From an uncultured Verrucomicrobium sp. (GTDB lineage Bacteria > Verrucomicrobiota > Verrucomicrobiia > Methylacidiphilales > GAS474): 9,209 bases of DNA. The notes under the pieces were generated by a model. It did not search any database, was not told where the DNA came from, and worked only from the letters and a program-made list of their open reading frames with translations. Both the position numbers and the translations under genes were made by a program. The stretch lies in contig CAISZB010000559.1 in the NCBI GenBank assembly GCA_903889845.1, forward strand, positions 1 to 9,209, given 5' to 3'. Position 1 is the first letter of the stretch. Every line of letters starts with the position of its first letter. Positions 1 to 6,721 of this stretch are shown piece after piece.

Positions 1-752
1 CCTGACGTACGCAGGGGAGCATAGTCCCCCACCGGCCCGACGAGGCAGGCGGCATAATGGCCGGAGTGCGCAACCGCATCGCTGACAGTCACCGATCCAT
101 TATTGAACGACCACCCCCCCCGGGGCCCGGCTTCGAATCCGCCGTTCTGCAACATATTCTTGGAAAGCACCTCCTGCGGGGCCTTGAAGAGACCGAGGTC
201 GTCGAGATAGAGAACCGGAGGGGGCGTTCCCTGTGTTTCCCCCCGGAACTGCCATGAGGCGTCGAACCCGATGCTTCCTATTTTATCGGGAATGCGCTGG
301 TTCGTTTTTTTCGCGGAAAACTCGTCGAACCGGATGGCGATTTCCTTCCAGCCACTCCAGGAAAGCCTCAACGGATAGATATAATAACCCTCCCCCTCGC
401 CAGGGTAGACCAACACCGCAATCGTGTAATCAACCGGCTCTTCATTATAGCATTGGAATCGAATTCCGTCCGCGCCCGCCGTCGCAACCGCAAGATTCCG
501 GTGCCGAATCCCCGCATGCTTTCCCGAAGAGGTATCAATGCGCCATTCCAACGACCTGCCCCCCTGCGCCACAATTTTGTCGTTCGAAATCGGCGTCGAG
601 GCCGCTATCCATAACTTGGCCGCATCCGGCGCCTCCATGTCATCAATCAGCGCCCCCCGCTCCTCTCCCCGCAATGAGGTGCCGCACCCAGCCAATGTCA
701 CCACCAAGACTCCCCGCAAGACCCACAGAACGAAAGGACGATAACCGATCAT
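1..752 (-). CDS. Putative lipoprotein with carbohydrate-binding-type domains (3' end outside window)
   Basis: The reading frame is open from the ATG at 752 to the window edge (250 codons, no stop), so the C-terminus is missing. Residues 1-23 form a lipoprotein signal: a basic/hydrophobic stretch ending in the lipobox L20-A-G-C23. The mature protein should be lipid-anchored at Cys23. Residues ~30-190 look like a beta-sandwich carbohydrate-binding module, opening with IDDMEAPDA and closing with the typical LYLDDLGLF strand (181-189). A second module starts at ~198 with NMLQNGGFE (199-207) and has AHSGHYAACL (228-237), the signature opening of CBM4/9-like domains. No catalytic domain is visible; one may follow beyond the edge. 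An in-frame GTG at 770 with an AGG about 8 bases upstream is an alternative start, and the ATG at 752 has no clear Shine-Dalgarno sequence. It lies 86 bp after the PEP-CTERM gene on the same strand with no convincing terminator between, so co-transcription is likely. Ligand specificity cannot be read from the sequence. Confidence 0.78.
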   Translation of the reverse strand, partial: MIGYRPFVLWVLRGVLVVTLAGCGTSLRGEERGALIDDMEAPDAAKLWIAASTPISNDKIVAQGGRSLEWRIDTSSGKHAGIRHRNLAVATAGADGIRFQCYNEEPVDYTIAVLVYPGEGEGYYIYPLRLSWSGWKEIAIRFDEFSAKKTNQRIPDKIGSIGFDASWQFRGETQGTPPPVLYLDDLGLFKAPQEVLSKNMLQNGGFEAGPRGGWSFNNGSVTVSDAVAHSGHYAACLVGPVGDYAPLRTS

Positions 753-838
753 AGAAAATTTAGAGAACACACCAAAACCTTGCGGTCCGGCGCCCTGAGA
801 ACACAAGCAAATCGCCCTCTCACGCCTGGCTATTGCAA

Positions 839-1768
839 TTAGAGCGAAGAAGACCCGACCCTTATCGCCGCCTTCCTCATCAACCCACGCCGCGCCCACC
901 CGACCAATCCCACCCCCAGCGACAGCAATAACAGGATCGAAAGGCGAGGCTCGGGGACCGCGAGCGGAATCGAAACATCGGTCACCACGAAGGATTCACC
1001 CGTTCCGGTAACCGGACTGCGGATGGAGAGATATAAGGTTTGGTTATAGGCAGTCGAAGACGCCATGGTAAAGGTTCCATTCAACGAGGAAACGGTGGTG
1101 GACTGCGTCAGATCGAGCAGGCTGCTCGCGTAACTCCAGCTCCCGCCTGCGGTCGTCGGCTCCGTCAAGGTGATCGTCATCCTCAACTTATCCGAGACAT
1201 CCCCCGCCACCCCATCGCCGAGGCTTGATGGAGCCCCGCCGGTCGATAAAACCGTGTTTTTGGAGGCGCCTCCAAAATTAGTCGAGCCATTCGTCGCGAA
1301 CTGAAGCTGATTGCTCGTCACCACCAGCCTACTCGCCCAATCGGGGTCCGTAAGCGATCCCGCCGTCGTGGAAAGAAATAAGCTGGCAATGGTGTAGGTT
1401 GAAGACCCAAACGTCGTTGGATTGACCTGCCCGAAAGTAAAATCCATCGAGACGGTAAAAGAGGTGCCCAGCGTGAAGGCAATCGGGGTCTGATAATAGA
1501 CAATCGCATTGGCCGTCCCCGCCGTTCCGTTCCAGGTCATCGTCCCGCTCGAAGCCCCCGCGCTCACCGTGTAAGCGGAAGTCGAGCCACCCCAGTTCGA
1601 GTTCGCACTCAAGGCACCACTGGTGTACCCCTCCGCCGTCGAGAAATTCACATCCGTCGCCGACTGCGCGACCGCCCCGGCGACCGCGACGCCCAGGAAG
1701 AGCGCTCCGGCGATCCAACCGGAGCTTTTGAAAGGCTTTTGATTCACAGTTAAGGCTGGTTGGCTCAT
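839..1768 (-). CDS. PEP-CTERM sorting domain protein, lectin-like surface protein
   Basis: The gene encodes a 309-aa secreted protein. An N-terminal signal peptide (hydrophobic core ~18-32, likely cut after AVA34) is followed by a Ser/Thr/Gly/Ala-rich beta-strand region with no cysteine (~38-268). That region resembles a LamG/concanavalin-A-like jelly roll. The C-terminus is a textbook PEP-CTERM signal: VPEP (271-274), a transmembrane stretch (~277-290) and a double arginine (R293-R294). In this family the exosortase removes the signal and the protein stays at the cell surface or in extracellular matrix; the exosortase gene is not in the window. A 15-residue tail follows the RR pair, longer than usual. 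The ATG at 1768 is preceded by a 7-bp hairpin, and a promoter plus a CACGTG palindrome lie further upstream. The gene follows the pseudopilin cassette after 152 bp and precedes the carbohydrate-binding lipoprotein. The PEP-CTERM assignment is firm; the lectin fold is inferred from composition and strand pattern. Confidence 0.9.
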   Translation of the reverse strand: MSQPALTVNQKPFKSSGWIAGALFLGVAVAGAVAQSATDVNFSTAEGYTSGALSANSNWGGSTSAYTVSAGASSGTMTWNGTAGTANAIVYYQTPIAFTLGTSFTVSMDFTFGQVNPTTFGSSTYTIASLFLSTTAGSLTDPDWASRLVVTSNQLQFATNGSTNFGGASKNTVLSTGGAPSSLGDGVAGDVSDKLRMTITLTEPTTAGGSWSYASSLLDLTQSTTVSSLNGTFTMASSTAYNQTLYLSIRSPVTGTGESFVVTDVSIPLAVPEPRLSILLLLSLGVGLVGWARRGLMRKAAIRVGSSSL

Positions 1769-1770
1769 TT

Positions 1771-1791
1771 CCCGCTCGGGACTTGAGCGGG
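1771..1791 (-). promoter_or_regulatory. Hairpin occupying the ribosome-binding region of the PEP-CTERM gene
   Basis: CCCGCTC and GAGCGGG form a perfect 7-bp GC-rich stem with a 7-base loop, and the 3' arm ends two bases before the ATG at 1768. In the minus-strand mRNA the stem would cover the position of a Shine-Dalgarno sequence. A separate GGAG lies upstream of the hairpin (1805-1808). Read on the plus strand, the same stem is followed by TATTTTATTTTTT and looks like an intrinsic terminator, which would stop antisense transcription leaving the PEP-CTERM gene. Which role is real cannot be decided from the sequence. Confidence 0.5.
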
Positions 1792-1835
1792 TATTTTATT
1801 TTTTCTCCGCAGTAAAACTAACGCAACGATAAATG

Positions 1836-1850
1836 CTTCACGTGAAGATA
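1836..1850 (-). promoter_or_regulatory. CACGTG palindromic operator candidate (site 1), upstream of the PEP-CTERM gene
   Basis: CTTCACGTGAAG (1836-1847) is a perfect 12-bp palindrome with a central CG, the usual architecture of LacI-family operators. On the minus strand it reads TATCTTCACGTGAAG. The 13-mer TATCTTCACGTGA recurs exactly in front of the LacI-family gene at 7656-7668, and ATCTTCACGTG also occurs in front of the cassette at 7501-7511. It is 68 bp upstream of the ATG and overlaps the predicted -10 box, a position suited to repression. Confidence 0.65.
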
Positions 1851-1873
1851 TTCCAAAAAGAGCGCGGATGCAA
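1845..1873 (-). promoter_or_regulatory. Sigma-70-type promoter of the PEP-CTERM gene
   Basis: On the minus strand, TTGCAT (1873-1868) is followed by a 17-base spacer and TATCTT (1850-1845). The -10 box merges into the palindromic site TCACGTGA. Transcription would start near 1837, giving a leader of about 70 nt that contains the hairpin at 1771-1791. Confidence 0.5.
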
Positions 1874-1920
1874 GAATTTTTTATTTAGAAGCACGCCGCA
1901 AGAGAATCATCATTAAAACC

Positions 1921-4900
1921 CTAATCTTCAGCAGGTTCCAATTGTTGGTCGATGATTTTCCCCGTAATACGGTCGATGGCGACCGAAAGCCAATAGCGTT
2001 TCTCCCCTTCCACCACAAATTGGTCCAGACCCGCCGCCGATGTGGGAAACCGCCCTGTCTGGGCGACGACGTCGATCAGCACATTCCACGTCCGGGTTTG
2101 CGCTGCGGACGCAAGAGTGCGGGCGACGGCCTCCCGGTGGCTCTTGTAAGCATCGAGGTAGGAGGTGAGGATCGTCGCGGCCCCGGTGGCGGCCATGAAG
2201 GTCGGGATTCCCGCGAGCGTCTGCGGCAGGGAAGCCGTCGGCACACCATTATTGAAGGAATAGGTGCCATAGCCAGTCGCCAAGGCCGAGGCGGCCGCCG
2301 TGGAAAGGGGGCCCGAGCCATCGGACGAGGTGCCGCTCTTTGAAAGCAGTGCATTCATGACCAGCGGCTGGGACGTGTTCAGGTTGATGCGTCCGGCAGA
2401 AAGCACCGGCTCATCGCAGACCGAGAAAAGGTCGAGCAGCGCGCGATCCCCGCTGGTGTCGTCGAAGAAATTGATCGTCTTCCAGGGACTATCCCGAAAA
2501 ACATACCCCAATTCGGCCACGGAGCGGAAAGGCCGCTGCAGGATAATCGGCCGGGCCGCATGGCCGGTATTCGTCACGTTTTGAAAGAGATTGGCGGTTC
2601 CGGCGGCAGTGCTGCCTGCCGCCGATCCGATCCATCCGTCAGCGGGCCTGACCGTCGCATCAGGATCGGCCACATTGGCCACCGTGTTGACATCGCTCCA
2701 ACCAGCCTTGGCACCCTGCGGCCAAAGGCCCGGGAAGAGACCGTTCAGCCCCGCGGTCGTGGAACCAATCGACCCGACTCCGAACGGAAGGTGATTGTTG
2801 ATGCCCCAGTAAGAAGCGGGAGCGACAGGGGGGACCGGAGCGGGAACCGAGGCAGAATAGACATTGCCATACGAGACTCCGAAGCGAGTCGTCCGCGGAT
2901 CGAACTTGGACATGACGCCGCAGGTGCCGATCGCACTCAGAGTGGCCGACGAGGTGAAAACAATCGGATTGAATTCGAGAATATGTTTGGAAATGCCGTT
3001 CAACCCGGAGGTGCTCGGCCAAGCTTCATTGCCACACAACGTGTCATAGACCCGCCACTGACCCGACGGACTCAGGCACTCGACCACGACCATGAGGTCG
3101 CCGCTGTTTTGGGCGTCGATCGGAAGGCTGCCATAAGTACAAGACTCCGGCAGGCCGGTGTAATTATAGACAAGGAATCCATGCCTCGTATCCGTCGCCC
3201 AAGGCACCAACGTGGAGAAAGCCGAGGCACTATCCCCTGCCGTGATCGGAGCGACGCCGTTGCGAAAGGCGTTGGCGCTGTAAGCGGGCGTGATCGAGGT
3301 CAGCGCGAGCGCCGGGATCGAGGGGCGGTAGAGCGGTTGAGTGCCATAGCCGCTACCCGAAACAAAGACGCTGCTGAAATTCCCATTGGTAAGCCGGATA
3401 CGGATACCCGTGGGCCCCGTCGAGGGCGAGGACGGCGCATGGGGATTGAACAACTCGGGCATCAGAACCAAGGCGAGGTTTTGCACCGTGAAGGTGGCAC
3501 CGCTCTTGGTGTATTGATGGAAGTTGCTTAACTTCACGTCATAAAGGTAGGGAAGGTCTTCCACCCCATGCACCGGCGTGTCGGTTCCCGACACATTGAG
3601 CGTAATCGTCGTGGGATAGTTATCCGCATCGGAGCAATCGATGATGTTCGCGCCCAATCGAAGAATTTGCAGATCCCCATTCTTGTCGAGGGTCTGCTGC
3701 CCCGCGTCCGCATCCGTACTATTGGCACTCGCAAGCCCGACGGAGCCGAGCAGAACGCCTGCTTTGAGGGTTTCGAAGAAATTGGGCTCCCGTCCCTCGG
3801 AAGCGACCTGAGCCAATGTTTTGATTCCGTTGGTGGATGACAGCTCGACATAATTCCACCGTTCGTTTGTCTCATCCCATTGCAGACCGAAGCAGGATCG
3901 GACGGCTGCGGTGGGAATGCCCGACTTGATCCCGGCATAGGTCAGCCAGGCGAGTTTCCCGAGGGAAAAGCGGCGCTGCACGGACATGTCCCCGGCAAGA
4001 ACATTATATCGCTCGGTGGTTCCGTCATCGCGATAGTGAGTCACGGAAGTCGTTCCGGAGACGGAAAAGCGCAAGTTCGGGAGATCCCGGTTCGGGTTGG
4101 GAGCGCCGTTGAGAGTCGCCGATTCCGCGCTGCTCGAATAGGTGTAGTTGTTTTGCGCATCGCTCTCCGGAACCCAGGAGGGGGCGTCGAGGCTGCGGGA
4201 GAAATGGCTCAAATAAGGAGCCGCAGTCGAAAGTTTCTGGTTCGCCAGCATCCCCAACAGATCGTGCCGGGACAGGATCGCACGATCCCCCGACACCGCC
4301 GCGAGATGCCCGGAACGGGCGGCGGCGATGGCCGCGGCATTGATCGTTCCCACCGTGCGGGGAATGCCCGCCGCCCATTCGAGGAACGTCGCAGGATCGG
4401 CCCCCGTCGCCGGATTGCGCCACGCCGCCAGGGCGTTCACCCCGATGCCCAGGACACTCGTATCGGCATAGGCGGCGGAAGATTTCAGCCCCACCTCGGT
4501 CGACGGAATGCTGGCGGCATATCCAGCGACATTCGCGTCGAGAAGCCCGGAGAGATCGTAGACCGTGTAGGCGAAGCGCCCCACCGCATAATCGTCCGAC
4601 GTCGGATCCTTCGCGGCATTGAGTGCCGGCGTCTTGGGGCCGTTTCCCTGGGTCACGTAGATCCAGGTCGGAAGCGTCCCCTGCGAGCCGAGATTGGGGC
4701 TCTCCGTCGTCGAAGTGAACCACCGGGCGCTGGAGATGGAGCGCCGATTCTCGCTCTTCTGGGAGATCGGGATGGAGGAGCCGGAGAGGCTTCCCCCAGT
4801 CCACATCGGCACCCCGGAGGCCGAGACCTTCAGCAGATTCGGCGTCGTCGCATCGGTGCCGATGCCCGAGCGGGTTGGCAGGAGGTTGACCGCCGTACCG

Positions 4901-5178
4901 GGAAGATAAATCGAAATCCCGCTCTGCGTGTAGGCCGCCCCATTCTTTGAATTCACCCGCAGCTCTTCCCGCAAATTCCCCACCACGATATCGAGAGAGG
5001 AACGGGCCAGCGACTCCGCCTTCATCTGGTTCGTCCCGGAAGACGAGATGAGGCGATTGAAGGTGGACAGAGAGAAAAACGCCACCACCAACCCGGACAA
5101 CATCAGGATCGCCCCGAGGGTGATGATCAGCGCCACGCCCCGTTGCCGGCCTCTGCCAATGAAAGAAAATCGGATCAT
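1921..5178 (-). CDS. vccA: Verru_Chthon cassette protein A, giant GspK/PilX-like minor pseudopilin
   Basis: At 1085 aa this is the largest protein of the cassette. The N-terminus is pseudopilin-like: basic residues, then G14 followed by V15-A-L-I-I-T and a ~22-residue hydrophobic helix (15-36). There is no glutamate at mature position 5 (Ile19 is there), which is the known GspK/PilX exception. A polar helix with ARSSLDIVVGNL follows (58-69). Two GspK-like landmarks are visible: YTVYDLSGLLDANVAG (204-219), matching the 'D..G.lN.N' region, and AGRINLNTSQ (928-937), matching GspK's 'INvNTA' motif. A C-terminal domain (~1029-1085) includes WNVLIDVVAQTGRFP. GspK is about 320 residues, so roughly 700 residues of unassigned Ser/Thr/Ala/Gly-rich sequence are inserted between the landmarks. 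In type II secretion the K subunit caps the pseudopilus. The ATG overlaps the stop of C (ATGA), giving translational coupling. Its own ribosome-binding site is weak, and no strong terminator follows the TAG. Confidence 0.9.
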   Translation of the reverse strand: MIRFSFIGRGRQRGVALIITLGAILMLSGLVVAFFSLSTFNRLISSSGTNQMKAESLARSSLDIVVGNLREELRVNSKNGAAYTQSGISIYLPGTAVNLLPTRSGIGTDATTPNLLKVSASGVPMWTGGSLSGSSIPISQKSENRRSISSARWFTSTTESPNLGSQGTLPTWIYVTQGNGPKTPALNAAKDPTSDDYAVGRFAYTVYDLSGLLDANVAGYAASIPSTEVGLKSSAAYADTSVLGIGVNALAAWRNPATGADPATFLEWAAGIPRTVGTINAAAIAAARSGHLAAVSGDRAILSRHDLLGMLANQKLSTAAPYLSHFSRSLDAPSWVPESDAQNNYTYSSSAESATLNGAPNPNRDLPNLRFSVSGTTSVTHYRDDGTTERYNVLAGDMSVQRRFSLGKLAWLTYAGIKSGIPTAAVRSCFGLQWDETNERWNYVELSSTNGIKTLAQVASEGREPNFFETLKAGVLLGSVGLASANSTDADAGQQTLDKNGDLQILRLGANIIDCSDADNYPTTITLNVSGTDTPVHGVEDLPYLYDVKLSNFHQYTKSGATFTVQNLALVLMPELFNPHAPSSPSTGPTGIRIRLTNGNFSSVFVSGSGYGTQPLYRPSIPALALTSITPAYSANAFRNGVAPITAGDSASAFSTLVPWATDTRHGFLVYNYTGLPESCTYGSLPIDAQNSGDLMVVVECLSPSGQWRVYDTLCGNEAWPSTSGLNGISKHILEFNPIVFTSSATLSAIGTCGVMSKFDPRTTRFGVSYGNVYSASVPAPVPPVAPASYWGINNHLPFGVGSIGSTTAGLNGLFPGLWPQGAKAGWSDVNTVANVADPDATVRPADGWIGSAAGSTAAGTANLFQNVTNTGHAARPIILQRPFRSVAELGYVFRDSPWKTINFFDDTSGDRALLDLFSVCDEPVLSAGRINLNTSQPLVMNALLSKSGTSSDGSGPLSTAAASALATGYGTYSFNNGVPTASLPQTLAGIPTFMAATGAATILTSYLDAYKSHREAVARTLASAAQTRTWNVLIDVVAQTGRFPTSAAGLDQFVVEGEKRYWLSVAIDRITGKIIDQQLEPAED

Positions 5179-6185
5179 GGATCTTGGGCCTGTAGGGGAG
5201 CGGCGGCAATGCGACTGCCGCAGGGCGTGATCGGGAAGAACCGCTCGAACACGCGCACCGATTGCAGAGAAGCCTTCGGGCCACTCCCTTCCATGGAGGA
5301 GGCGAGCCCCTCGGAGATGCGATTCCAGGCTTGAAAAGGAAGCTGCCCCGTCGCCGGGAGGGGGAATTTCCCGGCAATCAAGGAAACCTCATTCGCGTCG
5401 AGGAGGCGCAGCGACTCCGCATCCATGGAGACAAGCCCGACGACCAGCGAGGCGATCCGGCTGACGTCGGTAAGGGCCGCCGTCGTTCCGGACGAGGAAA
5501 CCAGGGTGCGGATCGGCGGGCTGTAGACGACTCGCCCATCCGAAGCGGCAAGCCGCGTGCCATCGGCAAGATCGACCGCCTGATTGTCGGGATAGAGCTG
5601 GAACCCGATCACGACACGCAGAACACCGGGGGCGAGGATATCATAGTCGGAGTCGAGCACCGTCATCGCCGAGGGCAATTTCCCGGCGAGGCTTCCGAGG
5701 CTTGCAAGGCTTCCGAGACTTATAGGCAAAGCGGCGGAGTCGAGGCCCATGAAACCGGTACTGCTCCAGCCCAATGCCTTTCCCGCCCGGACCAGGCAGG
5801 AACGGGGCGTGCCGTTCTGCCCCCGATTGTCCGCGTGGACCGCCACCCGATAAGAAACAATGGAAACATTCCGATTTCCTCCCGAGGGACTTCCCACCGA
5901 AGAAACATCGGCCAGGAACAGCAGCGACGAAGAGCCGCCGTACGTTCCGACGGCGCAGTCGGCATCGGGCCGCTTTACGAGCGCCGCCAAATCGAGGCCG
6001 ATGCGCCCGAAAGCGATCCTCGCCTGGGCTGAAGCATCGGCCTGCCGATTGCTGAGGCGGATGGACCGCGAAGTCGCCACGACGATCTGCGTCACAATCA
6101 ACCCAAGGATCAAGAGAACGGAGAGAGCCGCCATGACTTCGACAAGGGAAAATCCCGCAGGGAGACGATGCCGGGACTCTCTCAT
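5175..6185 (-). CDS. vccC: Verru_Chthon cassette protein C, GspJ/PilW-like minor pseudopilin
   Basis: A 336-aa protein with a type IV prepilin leader: MRESRHRLPAG, cleavage predicted between G11 and F12, then FSLVE with the hallmark glutamate at mature position 5 (E16). A ~20-residue hydrophobic helix follows and then the polar ARIAFGRIGLDLAAL segment (55-69), typical of GspJ/PilW. The globular part has a YRV strand (112-114). Cys77 and Cys130 could form a disulfide. Residues 156-167 are a duplicated SLGSLA. The C-terminal SLQSVRVFERFFPI (307-320) fits cassette protein C as I remember that family. In type II secretion, GspJ joins GspI and GspK in the tip complex that starts pseudopilus assembly; here that role is inferred from N-terminal class and gene order. 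The start overlaps the B stop and the stop overlaps the A start, each by four bases, and no good Shine-Dalgarno is seen, so translation is probably coupled. Confidence 0.88.
   Translation of the reverse strand: MRESRHRLPAGFSLVEVMAALSVLLILGLIVTQIVVATSRSIRLSNRQADASAQARIAFGRIGLDLAALVKRPDADCAVGTYGGSSSLLFLADVSSVGSPSGGNRNVSIVSYRVAVHADNRGQNGTPRSCLVRAGKALGWSSTGFMGLDSAALPISLGSLASLGSLAGKLPSAMTVLDSDYDILAPGVLRVVIGFQLYPDNQAVDLADGTRLAASDGRVVYSPPIRTLVSSSGTTAALTDVSRIASLVVGLVSMDAESLRLLDANEVSLIAGKFPLPATGQLPFQAWNRISEGLASSMEGSGPKASLQSVRVFERFFPITPCGSRIAAAPLQAQDP
5685..5720 (-). repeat. 18-bp tandem duplication inside cassette gene C
   Basis: Codons 156-161 and 162-167 both encode SLGSLA. The two 18-base copies differ at only a few, mostly third-position, bases. 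The repeat keeps the reading frame and probably extends a surface loop. It looks like a small, fairly recent internal duplication. Confidence 0.6.
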
Positions 6186-6721
6186 GGCGCGGAAAAGGTG
6201 ACGTACGCTTCGACATGACCCGAGACCTTCGATGGATCGGCAAGGAATTTCGGGTTATTCAGATTTCGACCGGGCCAGTTGATGATCAATCGGGCCTGGA
6301 TCGGCAAGAGAGAGCCGGAAGAGGGAGCCTGGATGTAAACAACCGAGGCCTGAAAATGGGGCAGCCCCGCCAGCGCGACAACCGTCTCGTCCCCCTTCAC
6401 TCCGATCGTCGTCTGCCCCTCGGCGAGGGTCGAGGCCGCCTTCGCCGCGGGATTGAGGACAAGGCGCCCGGAGGATGAAAGCATGTAGGGCCCCACCAGG
6501 CCGAAGAGGTGGGATCGACCGGAAGTCGTTGCCGAATTGCGCAGGTCCGCCTCGACCGCCGTGAGCAAGTCGGCGGCCTGGGTCTCCTCGGAGGAAGCCT
6601 GATTCGTCTTCATCCCCACGGGAAGAAGCACCATCAACGAAAGCAAGGCGAAGGCGGCAAGACCGAGGGCCACGACCACCTCGATGAGGGAAAGCCCCGC
6701 CGTCGAAAGTCGCCGCCTCAT
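6182..6721 (-). CDS. vccB: Verru_Chthon cassette protein B, GspI/PilV-like minor pseudopilin
   Basis: A small 179-aa pseudopilin. The leader MRRRLSTAG is followed by LSLIE, so cleavage is expected between G9 and L10 with the conserved glutamate at mature position 5 (E14). A hydrophobic helix continues to ~V35 and then a polar, acidic helix (EETQAADLLTAVEADL, 45-60). The C-terminal half contains beta strands including PIQARLIINWPG (140-151) and ends in HVEAYVTF (169-176), consistent with the short globular domain of GspI/PilV. In type II secretion GspI is the core of the tip complex, binding J and K. It is the second gene of the cassette; its ATG overlaps the D stop by four bases and it has an adequate AGGGAG Shine-Dalgarno ~7 bases upstream. 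Family membership is strong; the tip-complex function is inferred. Confidence 0.88.
   Translation of the reverse strand: MRRRLSTAGLSLIEVVVALGLAAFALLSLMVLLPVGMKTNQASSEETQAADLLTAVEADLRNSATTSGRSHLFGLVGPYMLSSSGRLVLNPAAKAASTLAEGQTTIGVKGDETVVALAGLPHFQASVVYIQAPSSGSLLPIQARLIINWPGRNLNNPKFLADPSKVSGHVEAYVTFSAP

Noticed and set aside
233..754. A 173-codon plus-strand frame at the left end
   Set aside because: It is opposite the lipoprotein gene, whose lipobox and carbohydrate-binding motifs are convincing; the plus-strand translation is Pro/Arg/Ser-rich without structure.
763..805. Nine-base direct repeat GAGAACACA (763-771 and 797-805) between the PEP-CTERM and lipoprotein genes
   Set aside because: It is short, present only twice and not placed like an operator or attachment site; no further evidence of function.
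1874..1920. Search for an intrinsic terminator after cassette gene A
   Set aside because: The stretch has a T/A-rich end but no stem of useful length, so no terminator is claimed; readthrough into the PEP-CTERM gene remains possible.
3533..3540. TTCACGTC inside cassette gene A
   Set aside because: The palindrome is broken at the last base, it lies deep inside a coding region and the shared ATC extension is absent.
2560..4950. Long open frames on the plus strand (2560-3531 and 3880-4950) opposite cassette gene A
   Set aside because: Their translations are Arg/Gly/Asp-rich with no recognisable domain, as expected for the complement of GC-rich codons. The minus-strand frame has clear pseudopilin motifs across the same bases.
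4025..5377. A 450-codon minus-strand frame spanning the C/A junction
   Set aside because: It overlaps two well-supported genes in another frame, is Arg/Pro-rich and has no domain signature, so it is a frame shadow.
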